Assembly (NCBI RefSeq): GCF_016100975.1
Contig: NZ_JACFRN010000002.1
Location: 312,966 to 376,965 of the forward strand
Length of the DNA: 64,000 nucleotides
Origin: Lactobacillus sp. W8174
GTDB lineage: Bacteria; Bacillota; Bacilli; Lactobacillales; Lactobacillaceae
Reading direction: 5' to 3'
Shown here: positions 41,388 to 51,671 of the stretch, piece by piece
How the letters are laid out: the number at the start of each line of letters is the position of its first letter
How positions within the stretch are numbered: position 1 is the first letter of the stretch
Made by a program: the position numbers and the translations under genes
Notes under the pieces: model-generated
The model's database searches: none
Told to the model about the DNA's origin: nothing
What the model saw: the letters and a program-made list of their open reading frames with translations, nothing else

Positions 41388-42755
41388 ATGAAAATGCAAC
41401 TGGCAGAGATAGCCAAAGCAATAAATTCAAAGTGCGAAGGCAATGATCAGACCGTTATTACTTCTGTTGCCTTTGATTCTAGAAAAATCGCTGCTGGCGG
41501 CTTATTTGTACCGCTAAAGGGCGATAGAGACGGTCATGATTTTATCAATAGTGCAATTAGCAACGGGGCAAGTGCTACATTGTGGCAAAAGGATCATCCA
41601 AATAAACCTGATAGTATTGCAGTTTTAGAAGTTGATGATCCGTTAACTAGTATGCAGGAACTGGCGCAGTATTACTTAAATAAGGTCAATCCCACTGTTG
41701 TTGGTATTACCGGGTCAAATGGTAAAACGACTACTAAAGATATGACAGCAGCAGTTTTAGCGAAGAGATTTAATGTTCATAAAACTGATGCCAACTTCAA
41801 CAATGAAATTGGCGTGCCCATGACTATTCTAGATATGAAACCGAATACAGAAATTTTGGTTTTAGAAATGGGTATGGATCATGCTGGACAACTGCATCAA
41901 CTAAGTGAATTGACCCATCCTGACGTTACAGTTATTACTATGATTGGCGAAGCTCATATTGAATTTTTAGGTTCACGTGCAGGAATTGCCGATGCTAAAA
42001 TGGAAATTACCGACTTTTTACGTGAAGATGGCGAACTAATATATAATGGTGATGAACCACTTCTGCGTGAAAGAGCTGATAAAATAACACAGGCAAAAGT
42101 TACCTTTGGTTTTGCAAAAAATGATACAGTTTATGCAACAGGTTATCGCAGTTACAAACATCATGCTACTTTTACAATTAATAATTCTGCTCATAAATTT
42201 ACTATTCCGATGATTGGCAAGCACAATGTTTCTAATGCACTTTCGGCGCTTTGTGTTGGCAGGCACTTTGGTGAAAGTGATGAAGAAATCGCTAGTGCTT
42301 TGGAAAAATTTACTCCCACTGCTGATAGAATGGAATGGGAAAAAGGCGATGTAGGAGAAGACATCATGAGTGATGTCTATAATTCCAATCCGACTGCTGT
42401 ACGTGCTGTAATAACCAGTTTTGGTCAAATTCAGATACCTGTAGGAAGTCGCAGAATCGCTGTTCTGGGTGATATGTTAGAATTAGGGCACAGGTCAGCT
42501 GATCTTCATGCTGGTCTAGCAGATTGTCTTGATCCCCAAGTGATTAATGAAGTTTATTTATATGGGACAGAAATGGCGCATTTGGCGGCTGCGCTTAAAG
42601 AAAGTTATCAGCCTAAAAACTTGCATTATTACCCTCAAGATCAGATGCAACGATTGATTGCAGATTTAAAAAATGATATTAAGCCGAACGACATTGTTGT
42701 TTTGAAAGGCTCCCACGGGATGCACCTGGAAAAAGTAGTAGAACGGCTTAGATAA
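41388..42755 (+). CDS. murF: UDP-N-acetylmuramoyl-tripeptide--D-alanyl-D-alanine ligase
   Basis: A 455-residue Mur ligase adding D-Ala-D-Ala to the peptidoglycan precursor. The ATP-binding P-loop is GITGSNGKTTTKD near residue 107. The N-terminal substrate domain includes SVAFDSRKIAAGGLFVPLKG, the central domain NNEIGVPMTIL and EMGMDHAGQL, and the C-terminal domain VYNSNPTAVRA. TAGGAGA precedes the ATG. It is first in a row with cshA, acpS and alr, and alr makes the D-alanine it needs indirectly. Confidence 0.96.
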   Translation: MKMQLAEIAKAINSKCEGNDQTVITSVAFDSRKIAAGGLFVPLKGDRDGHDFINSAISNGASATLWQKDHPNKPDSIAVLEVDDPLTSMQELAQYYLNKVNPTVVGITGSNGKTTTKDMTAAVLAKRFNVHKTDANFNNEIGVPMTILDMKPNTEILVLEMGMDHAGQLHQLSELTHPDVTVITMIGEAHIEFLGSRAGIADAKMEITDFLREDGELIYNGDEPLLRERADKITQAKVTFGFAKNDTVYATGYRSYKHHATFTINNSAHKFTIPMIGKHNVSNALSALCVGRHFGESDEEIASALEKFTPTADRMEWEKGDVGEDIMSDVYNSNPTAVRAVITSFGQIQIPVGSRRIAVLGDMLELGHRSADLHAGLADCLDPQVINEVYLYGTEMAHLAAALKESYQPKNLHYYPQDQMQRLIADLKNDIKPNDIVVLKGSHGMHLEKVVERLR

Positions 42756-42765
42756 GGAGAATTTA

Positions 42766-44244
42766 GTGAAATTTTCAGAATTAGGATTAAAAGATGAGCT
42801 TTTAAAAGCGATTAAGCGTTCAGGCTTCGAAGAAGCAACACCGATTCAGGAACAGACAATTCCTCTAGCTTTAGCGGGCAAGGATGTAATTGGACAAGCT
42901 CAAACCGGTACTGGTAAGACTGCAGCGTTTGCGCTTCCTATCTTACAAAATTTAGATAAACATAATAAGGTTATTCAGGCTTTAATTATTGAACCTACTC
43001 GTGAACTAGCTATTCAAACACAAGAAGAGCTTTTCAGGCTGGGGCGTGACGAGAATGCACGGGTACAAGTTGTATATGGCGGTGCTGATATTGGTCGGCA
43101 AATTCGTTCCCTTAAGAACCATGTGCCTGCAATTTTAGTAGGTACGCCGGGACGGTTGCTTGATCATTTAAAGCGAAAAACGATTGATTTGGAAAATGTT
43201 AATACCATTGTTTTAGATGAAGCCGATGAAATGCTGGACATGGGTTTTATCCAAGACATAGAAAGTATTTTAAGTTACGTTAAAAATCGTAAACAAACTT
43301 TATTATTTAGTGCCACAATGCCTAAGCCAATTTTGAACATTAGTGAAAAGTTCATGAATAACCCAGAGATTGTGCGCATTAAGACTAAAGAATTAACTGC
43401 CGACTTAATCGACCAGTACTTTGTACGGGCAAAGGATTCAGAAAAATTTGACATTATGTGCCGCTTGATTGATGTTGAGAGTCCCGATTTGGCAGTGGTA
43501 TTTGTTAGAACTAAACGGCGCGTTGACGAGGTTACCAGGGGACTTCAGGCACGGGGATATAATGCCGCGGGGATTCATGGCGATCTCTCTCAGGCGCGGA
43601 GACTTACTGTATTAAAGAGATTTCGCGCTGGCAAGCTGGATATTTTAGTGGCAACAGATGTTGCTGCACGTGGTCTGGATATTTCCGGTGTAACTCATGT
43701 ATACAATTACGATATCCCCCAAGACCCTGATTCTTATGTTCACCGTATTGGTCGTACTGGTCGTGCTGGTCAAAACGGTAGTTCCATCACTTTTGTTACG
43801 CCAAATGAAATTGGTTATATGAGAACGATTGAGCAGTTAACTAAGAAAAAAATGACGCCTCTTCGTCCACCATCTGATGATCAAGCCTTACGTGGCCAAT
43901 TGAAGGTCGCTAAGTCCAAGATTGAAGATATTATGAAAGAGGACTTATCCAAATATACCGATGATGCAAATGAATTGTTAGAAAACTATTCAGCAGTTGA
44001 TTTGGTATCTGCCTTTTTGAAGAATTTGTCCAAAGACTCTGCAAATGTTGAAGTCAAAATCAGTTCGGAAAAGCCTTTGCCATATAAGGGCAATGGTCGA
44101 GGAGGTCGTGGTCATTATAGCCGCGGAAGGAATAGTCGTGGCTATCGCGGTGACCGTAACCGTAGCCGTGGCAATTATCGTGGAGGACATTCTCGCCGTT
44201 CTGGTAATGGCAAAAACTTCGTTATTAAAAATAAAAAAGGTTAA
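42766..44244 (+). CDS. cshA: DEAD-box RNA helicase CshA
   Basis: A 492-residue RNA helicase. Ordered motifs: Q motif FEEATPIQEQTIPLAL, I GQAQTGTGKT, Ia PTRELAIQ, II VLDEADEM, III SAT, V RGLDI and VI HRIGRTGRAG. The C-terminal 60 residues are rich in Arg and Gly (NGRGGRGHYSRGRNSRGYRG) and bind RNA non-specifically. The GTG start follows AAGGAG, ten bases after murF. It probably acts in RNA turnover and ribosome assembly. Confidence 0.95.
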   Translation: MKFSELGLKDELLKAIKRSGFEEATPIQEQTIPLALAGKDVIGQAQTGTGKTAAFALPILQNLDKHNKVIQALIIEPTRELAIQTQEELFRLGRDENARVQVVYGGADIGRQIRSLKNHVPAILVGTPGRLLDHLKRKTIDLENVNTIVLDEADEMLDMGFIQDIESILSYVKNRKQTLLFSATMPKPILNISEKFMNNPEIVRIKTKELTADLIDQYFVRAKDSEKFDIMCRLIDVESPDLAVVFVRTKRRVDEVTRGLQARGYNAAGIHGDLSQARRLTVLKRFRAGKLDILVATDVAARGLDISGVTHVYNYDIPQDPDSYVHRIGRTGRAGQNGSSITFVTPNEIGYMRTIEQLTKKKMTPLRPPSDDQALRGQLKVAKSKIEDIMKEDLSKYTDDANELLENYSAVDLVSAFLKNLSKDSANVEVKISSEKPLPYKGNGRGGRGHYSRGRNSRGYRGDRNRSRGNYRGGHSRRSGNGKNFVIKNKKG

Positions 44245-44254
44245 CATTTTTACT

Positions 44255-44288
44255 AAAAAAGAGTTGTGGCAATTTACAACTCTTTTTT
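44255..44288 (+). terminator. Terminator of murF-cshA
   Basis: AAAAAAGAGTTGT and ACAACTCTTTTTT pair around an eight-base loop. Confidence 0.9.
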
Positions 44289-44322
44289 AGTATTATATTT
44301 TTGATATTAAGAGGAAAACAAA

Positions 44323-44676
44323 ATGATCGTTGGAGTCGGTATTGATGCTGTTGAAGTTGAACGTGTAGAAAAAATTATTGCCAAAGGGGATAATTTTGCT
44401 CGTAAGGTATTAACTCCCAAAGAATTTGAGCAGTACCAAAAACTATCAGGCAGACGTAAGGCCGAATATTTGGGAGGTCGCTTTTCTATCAAGGAATCCT
44501 TTGTCAAAGCTATTGGAACAGGTTTTGGCAAAGGTATTGGCTTGCAAGATATAGAAACATTGTGGGATGAATTGGGGCATCCAATTACTACTTCCGCTAA
44601 ATTCGATGGCAAAATTTTTCCTAGTATTACTCATGATAGACATGAAATAGTTACATTAATTGTTTTGGAGAAATAA
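44323..44676 (+). CDS. acpS: Holo-[acyl-carrier-protein] synthase
   Basis: A 117-residue phosphopantetheinyl transferase that activates acyl carrier protein. [15 protein letters not shown] at the N terminus carries the metal-binding Asp, and [18 protein letters not shown] near residue 47 carries the catalytic Glu and Lys. Length is typical. Its stop is three bases before alr, the usual acpS-alr order in Firmicutes. Confidence 0.95.
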   Translation: MIVGVGIDAVEVERVEKIIAKGDNFARKVLTPKEFEQYQKLSGRRKAEYLGGRFSIKESFVKAIGTGFGKGIGLQDIETLWDELGHPITTSAKFDGKIFPSITHDRHEIVTLIVLEK

Positions 44677-44678
44677 AA

Positions 44679-45806
44679 ATGGTTCCTGGAATTCATAGAC
44701 CTGCAGCGGTATATGTTGATTTAGCTGCAATTAGACAAAATATCAAAGAAGAAATTAAACATTTAAGACCTGATCAAAAGCTGTTTGCTGTAGTTAAAGC
44801 AAATGCATACGGTCATGGTGCAGTACGAATTGCTCAAGAAGCAGTCAAAGTCGGTGTTAGTGGTTTTTGCGTTGCTATTTTAGACGAAGCGTTAGAATTG
44901 CGGAGAGCTGGAATTATTCAGCCAATTCTAGTTTTGGGAGTGACTCCCGTAAAATATGCTCCATTAGCAGCTGTCAATGGTATTTCTTTGACAGTTCCTA
45001 ATTTAAAATGGTTACAAGATTCTGAGCCAGAACTAAGTCAGAACCACTTGCAATTAAAAATTCACTTAGCGGTAGATTCTGGCATGGGTCGCATTGGCTT
45101 TAGCGAAGATGAAGAGTTTATTGCTGCGAATGAATTTTTGCTTAATAATCAAAACTTTAATGTTGAAGGAATGTTTACCCATTTTGCTTCAGCTGATAGC
45201 AGTGATGATTCCTACTTTCTGAGTCAAGTTGACCGTTTCGCACATTTTAAAAAATTATTGAAGTTAAAGCCAAGATGGATTCACGTTGATAACACTGCAG
45301 CCAGTGTTTTTAATAAGAGGGTTCACAGTGATTTAGTCCGTTTTGGCATTGGCATTTATGGTTTAAACCCGTCATCAAATCCAGCAGGCCCGGATTTAAA
45401 AACCGCAATTAAATTGAAACCGGCAATGTCTTTTGTTAGTGAATTAGTTCAGGTTCATACCATTCATAAGGGTCAGGGTGTAGGTTATGGTTCAACTTAT
45501 ATTGCTGACCATGATGAGATTATCGGGACGGTACCAGTTGGTTATGCAGATGGCTTCATACGTAAGTTTCAGGGCTTTAAAATTAAGGTGGGATCTGAGT
45601 ATTGTCCTATTGTTGGACGCGTTTGCATGGATCAGTTAATGGTTAAATTGCCTTGCGAAATGGCAGTAGGAACCAAAGTGATTTTGATTTCCAATGATCC
45701 AGATGCACCAAACAGTATCAAAAAGGCAGCAGACTATGTTGATAGCATTCATTATGAAGTTGCCTGTTTGCTTGATGATCGTTTGCCGCGGAAATACTAT
45801 AATTAA
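44679..45806 (+). CDS. alr: Alanine racemase
   Basis: A 375-residue PLP enzyme making D-alanine for the cell wall. The PLP lysine lies in [12 protein letters not shown] near residue 40, and the catalytic Tyr in VGYGSTYIA of the C-terminal domain. [10 protein letters not shown] is the typical substrate-binding loop. GGAGAA precedes the ATG. The mazF-like gene often found after alr in Firmicutes is absent here. Confidence 0.96.
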   Translation: MVPGIHRPAAVYVDLAAIRQNIKEEIKHLRPDQKLFAVVKANAYGHGAVRIAQEAVKVGVSGFCVAILDEALELRRAGIIQPILVLGVTPVKYAPLAAVNGISLTVPNLKWLQDSEPELSQNHLQLKIHLAVDSGMGRIGFSEDEEFIAANEFLLNNQNFNVEGMFTHFASADSSDDSYFLSQVDRFAHFKKLLKLKPRWIHVDNTAASVFNKRVHSDLVRFGIGIYGLNPSSNPAGPDLKTAIKLKPAMSFVSELVQVHTIHKGQGVGYGSTYIADHDEIIGTVPVGYADGFIRKFQGFKIKVGSEYCPIVGRVCMDQLMVKLPCEMAVGTKVILISNDPDAPNSIKKAADYVDSIHYEVACLLDDRLPRKYYN

Positions 45807-45827
45807 TAAAATAGGCAAGCAAAAGAT

Positions 45828-45952
45828 TCTGGGAAAAAAGTGCTCTTTGAAGTTAAATTAAAAAATTTCACAATTTAAAAAGACCGACAAATCAACGTTT
45901 TATTGACGTGATTTGTCAGCCTTTTTAGTTAGGTTAGAGTTTTTTTCCCAGA
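45828..45952. repeat. Nested palindromic element containing the alr terminator
   Basis: Outer arms TCTGGGAAAAAA (45828-45839) and TTTTTTCCCAGA (45941-45952) are perfect 12-base complements about 100 bases apart. Inside, GACAAATCA and TGATTTGTC with flanking AAAAAG and CTTTTT (about 45877-45927) make a strong bidirectional terminator between alr and the convergent CBS gene. The outer arms are unusual for a terminator and suggest a structured RNA or a dispersed repeat of MITE type. Confidence 0.6.
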
Positions 45953-45971
45953 CTCTTTATAATGATGATAT

Positions 45972-46679
45972 TTAATTGTTATCTTCTTGATTGATATAAA
46001 CACCTGGATTTTCATCGCTCATCAGTGTCATTCCAGCTTGAAGATCCTCAATTTCAGCAACAACATAACTTTTACGTTCAAGACGTCTAACAATTTCTTT
46101 TAAAGTGTCTTCAGTAAGTCCTGCCGGTAATGTAAACAAGATACGTCTCACAGCATTGTCCGTTTCACCGGCTGTAGATGCATCAAGACTCATTACACCT
46201 GCTATTGCACAAAATTTACTGATAATTTTGGTCATTTTAGCCAAATTTCCACGAGAATTATCAGTTAACACTGTAAGTACATACGATCCCGTCTTCACAT
46301 TCCATGCATCTGATAACATGTCAAGCAGTCTTGAGTGGGTTAAAATACCATAAAATTTATTTTCTTCATCTAGGACTGAAATATAAGGTAAGTCTTTGAT
46401 TGTGAAGAAAACTTTAAAAAACGGTGAATTAACCTTGATAGTTTTAGTAGCATTTTTTAATAAATACGTAACTGGTAGACTCATGTCCTTTCCCTGAGAT
46501 TTATGGCGGTAAATATGCATTTTATAAATATTACCTCGGAAAATGGTGCCGGTATCATCTAAAATCGGTACACATCTAAACCCAGAATCTTCCAGAATTT
46601 TTAATGCTTCTTCAAGCGTAGCGTGTTCGTTAACTGTTGTTAAGTAATCTTTTTTAATAACTAAAGATTTGATAAGCAT
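45972..46679 (-). CDS. CBS-pair plus ACT-like domain protein
   Basis: A 235-residue cytoplasmic protein. Two CBS motifs (residues about 5-60 and 75-135) start with TTVNEHATLEEALKILEDSGFRCVPILDD. An ACT-like segment follows (about 140-215, YVLTVLTDNSRGNLAKMTKIISKFCAIAGVMSLD). This layout matches CbpA-type proteins known to bind cyclic di-AMP in other Firmicutes; the ligand here is an inference. The ATG at 46679, seven bases after GGAGG, is chosen over the longer open frame. Confidence 0.85.
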   Translation of the reverse strand: MLIKSLVIKKDYLTTVNEHATLEEALKILEDSGFRCVPILDDTGTIFRGNIYKMHIYRHKSQGKDMSLPVTYLLKNATKTIKVNSPFFKVFFTIKDLPYISVLDEENKFYGILTHSRLLDMLSDAWNVKTGSYVLTVLTDNSRGNLAKMTKIISKFCAIAGVMSLDASTAGETDNAVRRILFTLPAGLTEDTLKEIVRRLERKSYVVAEIEDLQAGMTLMSDENPGVYINQEDNN

Positions 46680-46901
46680 GAAACTGCCTCCGTTGTAAAA
46701 ATAATCCCAACAATTATACCATAAACAAATCAAGGATTAAATAAATATGAAAGTAAAATAACTATTCAAAATGATTTTAGCACTTGCAGTACAATTAAAA
46801 AAGCTAATTTAGCTAATGAAATCAAAGTGTAATAGTCTTTGAAAAAATTAAAGCAGTTGATTGTGCTATCATTATTACGATAAAAAGTAAGGGGAAATTT
46901 G

Positions 46902-47468
46902 ATGAAAATTATAGCTGGTCTGGGCAATCCAGGCAAAAAATATGAGGGAACAAAACATAATACTGGCTTTATGGCTTTAGATTATTATTTAAAAGAAAAT
47001 AGCCTAACACTTGAAAGAGAAAAGTTTGAAGGAAAATATACCAAGCAGAAGATTGCTGGTGTTGACGTTATCCTTCTTGAACCACAAACATTTATGAATG
47101 ATTCGGGAAGATCAGTTGCTCAATTTGCCCGCTTTTTCAAGGTTAATCCGCAAGAAATTTTGATTATTCATGACGACATGGATATGCCTTTAGGTAAAAT
47201 CCGCATCCGTGCAAATGGCAAATCTGGGGGTCATAATGGTATTAAGAGTATTATACGTGATCTCGGCACTAACGACTTCAACAGGCTGAAAATTGGTATT
47301 AGGCATCCTGATAATGTCTCGGAAGCTAGCGTCGTTTCATGGGTTTTATCACAATTTAATACTGAGCAAAAAAAGTTGATGGATGAAGCTTTTTCGACGG
47401 CTAGTGAAGTCATAACTGACTTTATTGCTGGAAAAAGCTCGCAGTACTTAATGAACAAATATAATTAA
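46902..47468 (+). CDS. pth: Peptidyl-tRNA hydrolase
   Basis: A 188-residue enzyme freeing tRNA from stalled peptides. KIIAGLGNPGKKYEGTKHNTGF is the N-terminal signature with the catalytic His, LEPQTFMNDSG and HDDMDMPLG follow, and GKSGGHNGIKSII is near residue 108. The ATG at 46902 follows AAGGGGAAATTTG. It starts the pth-mfd-rqcP-divIC run, a standard Firmicute order. Confidence 0.96.
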   Translation: MKIIAGLGNPGKKYEGTKHNTGFMALDYYLKENSLTLEREKFEGKYTKQKIAGVDVILLEPQTFMNDSGRSVAQFARFFKVNPQEILIIHDDMDMPLGKIRIRANGKSGGHNGIKSIIRDLGTNDFNRLKIGIRHPDNVSEASVVSWVLSQFNTEQKKLMDEAFSTASEVITDFIAGKSSQYLMNKYN

Positions 47469-47470
47469 AA

Positions 47471-50400
47471 ATGCGTTTAACAAATATTATTGAAAAAGAT
47501 CATGATCTGCTAAGTTTTATTGCCAATATTAGCAAAACAAAAAATTCTTTAATCACTGGAGCAAATGCCGGTGCTTTTGACTTGCTCTTATGTCAAATAG
47601 TAAAAACTTTGAGTAAACCGTTAATTTTGCTGGAGGAAAACGAAAATAAAGCACAAAAAATATACAGTGAATTAAATGCTATTATGCCGGAAGACAGTGT
47701 GCAAATTTTTCCGGTTGACGCATCAATTGCAACTCAAACTGCTGTTACTTCGCCTGATGAATTAAGCAGCCGCATTCAAGCACTTAATTTTTTACTAAGT
47801 CAAAAAGCGGGCATTGTTGTTGCTACGCCACAAGCATTGCAATACAAGTTGTCTGCTCCGGAAAAATATGAGGCAGCAAGACGCAAATTCGCTCCAGAGA
47901 ATGAATATGACCTGTCAGAACTGACTAACTGGCTTGTGCAGGTAGGATTTCAGCGAGAAAATTTAGTAGCTAAGCCAGGGGAGTTTGCGTTACGGGGAGA
48001 TATTTTGGATGTGTATCCTCTAGATAGAGAAAATCCAGTTAGAATTGAATTTTTTGGTGATGAAATTGATACCATTAAGGAATTTGATTTAGCCAGTCAA
48101 CGCAGTCAAAAACAAATTGACGAAATTGTTGTAACTGCTGCCCAAGATCGAGTTTTTTCTGCTAATAATTTCAAACAAGCAGCACAAGAGATAAAAAAGG
48201 CTATAGCAGATTCTCCTGCACCTGAAAAAGATGTTAATAATCATTTTGCAGAATCCCTAGATGAATTGGAGAATGGGTCTTTACCACAAAATTACGCTTT
48301 TTTGACAGACTTTTTAATAGCTGAACCTAAGAATTTATTAGATTATTTGTCAGATTCAGGAATAGTGATGCTGGATGACTGGCCTTTAATTGAACAGGCT
48401 GTTAAGTCTGTAGATGAACAAAACGCCGGTTTTATTGATGATGAATTAAAAACTGGGGCAATGATTCCAGGACAAGAATTGCGCAGTGATTTTCATGAAA
48501 ATTGGTCGCAAGACCAACATAATCATATCTATTTCTCGTTATTTCAGCGCAGTATTGGCCGTGTAAAACTAGGACAGTTATTTGATTGGCAGACTAGGGA
48601 ACCTCAGCAATTTTTCAGCCAAATGCCTCTAATCAAGTCTGAAATTGAGTCATATCAGAAAAAAAGGCAGACAGTAATTTTACAAGCTGATAACGACAAA
48701 AGAGGTAAACAAATTAGTCAGACAATGGCTGAGTTTGGCATGGATGTTCCTGTTGTACAGTCAAACGATTTAATAGAAAATCAAACTCAAATTACCGTTG
48801 GTGGTTTTACCAGTGGCTTTAGTTTACCTAATAATGACCTGGTTTATTTAACTGAGCGAGAACTTTTTAATAAGGTAACTCACCATAGTAGAAGAATCAA
48901 AACTATGGAGAATGCTCAAAGACTGCGGAGTTATACTGAATTAAAACCAGGAGATTATGTTGTTCATGTTAATCACGGAATTGGACGCTTTGAAGGAATA
49001 AAAACTTTAGAAAATAATGGTGTAAAAAGAGATTATATTACCATTACTTACCAGCATGGTGATCAATTATTTGTTCCAGCAGATCAGCTGAAACTGGTGC
49101 AAAAATATGTTGCTTCAGAGGGCAAAAGGCCACACGTTAATAAACTTGGCGGGAGTGAGTGGGCCAAGACTAAGAGTAGAGTACAATCTAAAGTTGAAGA
49201 TATAGCCGATGACTTAATTGACTTGTATGCTAAAAGAGAATCGGAAAAGGGGTTTGCTTTTTCAAAAGACGATGACCTGCAGCGACAGTTTGAAGATGCC
49301 TTTCCTTATGTTGAAACGCCTGATCAGCTGCGCTCAATTAAAGAAATTAAGCACGACATGGAGCAAGAAAAACCGATGGATCGTTTGCTTGTGGGGGATG
49401 TAGGCTTTGGTAAAACTGAAGTAGCTTTAAGAGCAGCATTTAAGGCAATAGAAGATAACAAGCAAGTAGCTTTTTTAGTACCTACAACAATTTTGGCACA
49501 GCAGCATTATGAAACGATTCAGGACAGGTTTAAAAATTTTCCCGTCAATTATGCTGCCCTTTCCCGTTTTCAAACACCCGCTGAAGCTAAAAAGATAACA
49601 GAAGGACTAAAAGAAGGCAAAATTGATTTAGTAGTGGGAACGCACCGTTTGCTTTCAAAAGATGTAAAGTTCAAAGACTTAGGCTTGCTCATTGTTGATG
49701 AAGAACAAAGATTTGGCGTTAAGCACAAAGAAAGGCTAAAAGAACTGAAAGCCAATATTGATGTTTTAACTTTAACTGCAACGCCAATTCCACGGACTTT
49801 GCACATGTCAATGATTGGCGTGAGAGACTTGTCAGTCATGGAAACCCCACCATCTAATCGTTATCCTATTCAAACTTACGTGATGGAGCAAATACCAAGC
49901 GTGGTTAAGGAGGCTTGTATGAGGGAAATTGCGCGCGGTGGCCAAGTCTTCTACTTGCATAATCATATTGGCGACATCGATGACGTGGTAACAGAATTAG
50001 AGAACCTAATGCCGAGTGCTAGAATTGTTAGTGTCCATGGCCGTATGAGCAAAAATCAAATGGAAGATATTCTGTATCGGTTTTTAAACAGAGAATTTGA
50101 TATTTTAGTTACCACAACAATCATCGAAACTGGTATTGATATGCCTAATGTCAATACTATGTTGATTGAAAATGCAGATCACTATGGTTTAAGTCAGCTA
50201 TATCAATTGCGTGGCAGAATCGGACGCAGTGCTCGTTTAGCATATGCTTATTTTTTATACCAGCCTAATAAAGTTTTAACTGAGGTCGGTGAAAAAAGGT
50301 TGGATGCTATTCGCGATTTTACTGAACTGGGTTCTGGTTTTAAAATTGCCATGCGAGATTTATCAATCCGTGGAGCTGGCAATATGTTAGGAGCACAGCA

Positions 50401-50965
50401 GCATGGCTTTATTGATAGTGTTGGATATGATTTATATTCTCAAATGCTGTCAGATGCAATTAAAAACCGTAAAAGTAAAAAGAAAGTCAAAAAAAGCAAT
50501 GCTGAAATCAATTTAGGGCTTGAAGCATATATTCCTGATCAATATATTAGCGATCAGGAGGAAAAAATTGAGTTTTATAAAAAGATCAAAACGGCTGGTA
50601 CTGCTGATATTGAACAAATTCAAGACGAATTAATTGATCGTTTTGGCAATTATCCTGAGCCGGTAGAAAATCTGCTAGCTGTTTCACAACTAAAAGCTGA
50701 AGCAGATTTGGCTCAAGCACGTAACATAACTAAAGTTAATGATCATGAAGTAAAAGTTGAATTTGCTAAAGAAGCATCTAGTGAATTGCAGGGACCAAAT
50801 ATTTTCAAAGCTCTAGAACATGTATCATATAAGGTTAAAATCAGTCTCTCTCCAGTTAAGAGACTAGTTGTATTGCTGGAATTACCCGAAAACATAAATC
50901 ACCGGCAACTATTTGCTAATTTAGTAACATTTATGTCAGCAGTCAGTGATATCATACAAAAATAA
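47471..50965 (+). CDS. mfd: Transcription-repair coupling factor
   Basis: A 1164-residue ATP-driven translocase that removes stalled RNA polymerase and recruits UvrA. The N-terminal UvrB-like region includes LRGDILDVYPLDRENPVRIEFFGDEIDTI. The RNA polymerase interaction domain has YVVHVNHGIGRFEGI. The motor has Walker A VGDVGFGKTEVA (about residue 641), the DEEQ box in LIVDEEQRFGV, TLTATPIPRTL and the TRG segment near 930. It begins two bases after pth. Confidence 0.97.
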   Translation: MRLTNIIEKDHDLLSFIANISKTKNSLITGANAGAFDLLLCQIVKTLSKPLILLEENENKAQKIYSELNAIMPEDSVQIFPVDASIATQTAVTSPDELSSRIQALNFLLSQKAGIVVATPQALQYKLSAPEKYEAARRKFAPENEYDLSELTNWLVQVGFQRENLVAKPGEFALRGDILDVYPLDRENPVRIEFFGDEIDTIKEFDLASQRSQKQIDEIVVTAAQDRVFSANNFKQAAQEIKKAIADSPAPEKDVNNHFAESLDELENGSLPQNYAFLTDFLIAEPKNLLDYLSDSGIVMLDDWPLIEQAVKSVDEQNAGFIDDELKTGAMIPGQELRSDFHENWSQDQHNHIYFSLFQRSIGRVKLGQLFDWQTREPQQFFSQMPLIKSEIESYQKKRQTVILQADNDKRGKQISQTMAEFGMDVPVVQSNDLIENQTQITVGGFTSGFSLPNNDLVYLTERELFNKVTHHSRRIKTMENAQRLRSYTELKPGDYVVHVNHGIGRFEGIKTLENNGVKRDYITITYQHGDQLFVPADQLKLVQKYVASEGKRPHVNKLGGSEWAKTKSRVQSKVEDIADDLIDLYAKRESEKGFAFSKDDDLQRQFEDAFPYVETPDQLRSIKEIKHDMEQEKPMDRLLVGDVGFGKTEVALRAAFKAIEDNKQVAFLVPTTILAQQHYETIQDRFKNFPVNYAALSRFQTPAEAKKITEGLKEGKIDLVVGTHRLLSKDVKFKDLGLLIVDEEQRFGVKHKERLKELKANIDVLTLTATPIPRTLHMSMIGVRDLSVMETPPSNRYPIQTYVMEQIPSVVKEACMREIARGGQVFYLHNHIGDIDDVVTELENLMPSARIVSVHGRMSKNQMEDILYRFLNREFDILVTTTIIETGIDMPNVNTMLIENADHYGLSQLYQLRGRIGRSARLAYAYFLYQPNKVLTEVGEKRLDAIRDFTELGSGFKIAMRDLSIRGAGNMLGAQQHGFIDSVGYDLYSQMLSDAIKNRKSKKKVKKSNAEINLGLEAYIPDQYISDQEEKIEFYKKIKTAGTADIEQIQDELIDRFGNYPEPVENLLAVSQLKAEADLAQARNITKVNDHEVKVEFAKEASSELQGPNIFKALEHVSYKVKISLSPVKRLVVLLELPENINHRQLFANLVTFMSAVSDIIQK

Positions 50966-50975
50966 GGAGAAAGAA

Positions 50976-51218
50976 ATGAGAATTGATAAATTTTTAAAAG
51001 TTTCAAGATTAGTTAAAAGGCGTCCAATTGCTAAAGAAATGGCTGACCAAGGTCGAATCAAGGTAAATGATCATGTGGTTAAGTCCAGCTATGATGTCAA
51101 AATTGGAGATATTATTGAAGTTGGATATGGCTCAAAAGAAGTCAAAGCAAGAGTCTGTGCTATTAAAGAAACTACGAAAAAAGCTGAAGCAAGTGAATTA
51201 TACGAATTGATAAATTAG
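50976..51218 (+). CDS. rqcP: S4-domain RNA-binding protein RqcP
   Basis: An 80-residue protein that is essentially one S4 domain: MRIDKFLKVSRLVKRRPIAKEMADQGRIKVNDHVVKSSYDVKIGD. RqcP works in ribosome-associated quality control with RqcH on stalled 50S subunits. The ATG at 50976 follows AAGGAGA; the upstream frame lies in mfd. The position mfd-rqcP-divIC supports the assignment. Confidence 0.92.
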   Translation: MRIDKFLKVSRLVKRRPIAKEMADQGRIKVNDHVVKSSYDVKIGDIIEVGYGSKEVKARVCAIKETTKKAEASELYELIN

Positions 51219-51296
51219 TTTTTATCTTTAATGACATTTATAAGTGGTCTTGTTATAATTAAAATAGTATTTGTTTTGGTAATAGAGGTCAAAATT

Positions 51297-51671
51297 ATGA
51301 ACGGTCCACGGATATATAATTCACTTAGTCCGGAAGAGCAGGTTGCTCGTCTGAAACGTAAACAGGAAAAAAGAGCAAAAGAAGTACATCGTGTTAGGCG
51401 AAATCGGATTATTGCAGTTTTTATAGCTATTTTTGCCTTTTTAGGCGTGCAAATTGGAGTTACTCATGCTCAAACTGAGCATATTAATAGTCAAGTACAA
51501 ACTTCTAAAAAGGCTCTTAAAAAGATAAATAATCAAAAGCAAGTTTTAATATCAAAAAGAAACGATTTAAAAGATCCTGATTACGTGGCTAAACTGGTAC
51601 GGTTCAAGTTTTTGTATTCTAAACCAAACGAAACAATTTACAATTTGCCTGAAGGAAAAAATAATAATTAA
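51297..51671 (+). CDS. divIC: Septum formation initiator DivIC
   Basis: A 124-residue bitopic membrane protein. A basic cytoplasmic N terminus (residues 1-38) is followed by one helix (about 39-58, IIAVFIAIFAFLGVQIGV) and an extracellular coiled coil with QTSKKALKKINNQKQVLISKRNDLKDPDYVAKLVRFKFLYSKPNET. DPDYVAKLVRFKFLYSKPNE is the conserved C-terminal element. It joins FtsL and DivIB in the divisome. The ATG at 51297 with AGAGG is chosen over the earlier open frame. Confidence 0.9.
   Translation: MNGPRIYNSLSPEEQVARLKRKQEKRAKEVHRVRRNRIIAVFIAIFAFLGVQIGVTHAQTEHINSQVQTSKKALKKINNQKQVLISKRNDLKDPDYVAKLVRFKFLYSKPNETIYNLPEGKNNN

Noticed and set aside
45807..45971. MazF-type toxin gene after alr
   Set aside because: No open frame of suitable length lies between alr and the CBS protein gene; the space holds only the palindromic terminator element.
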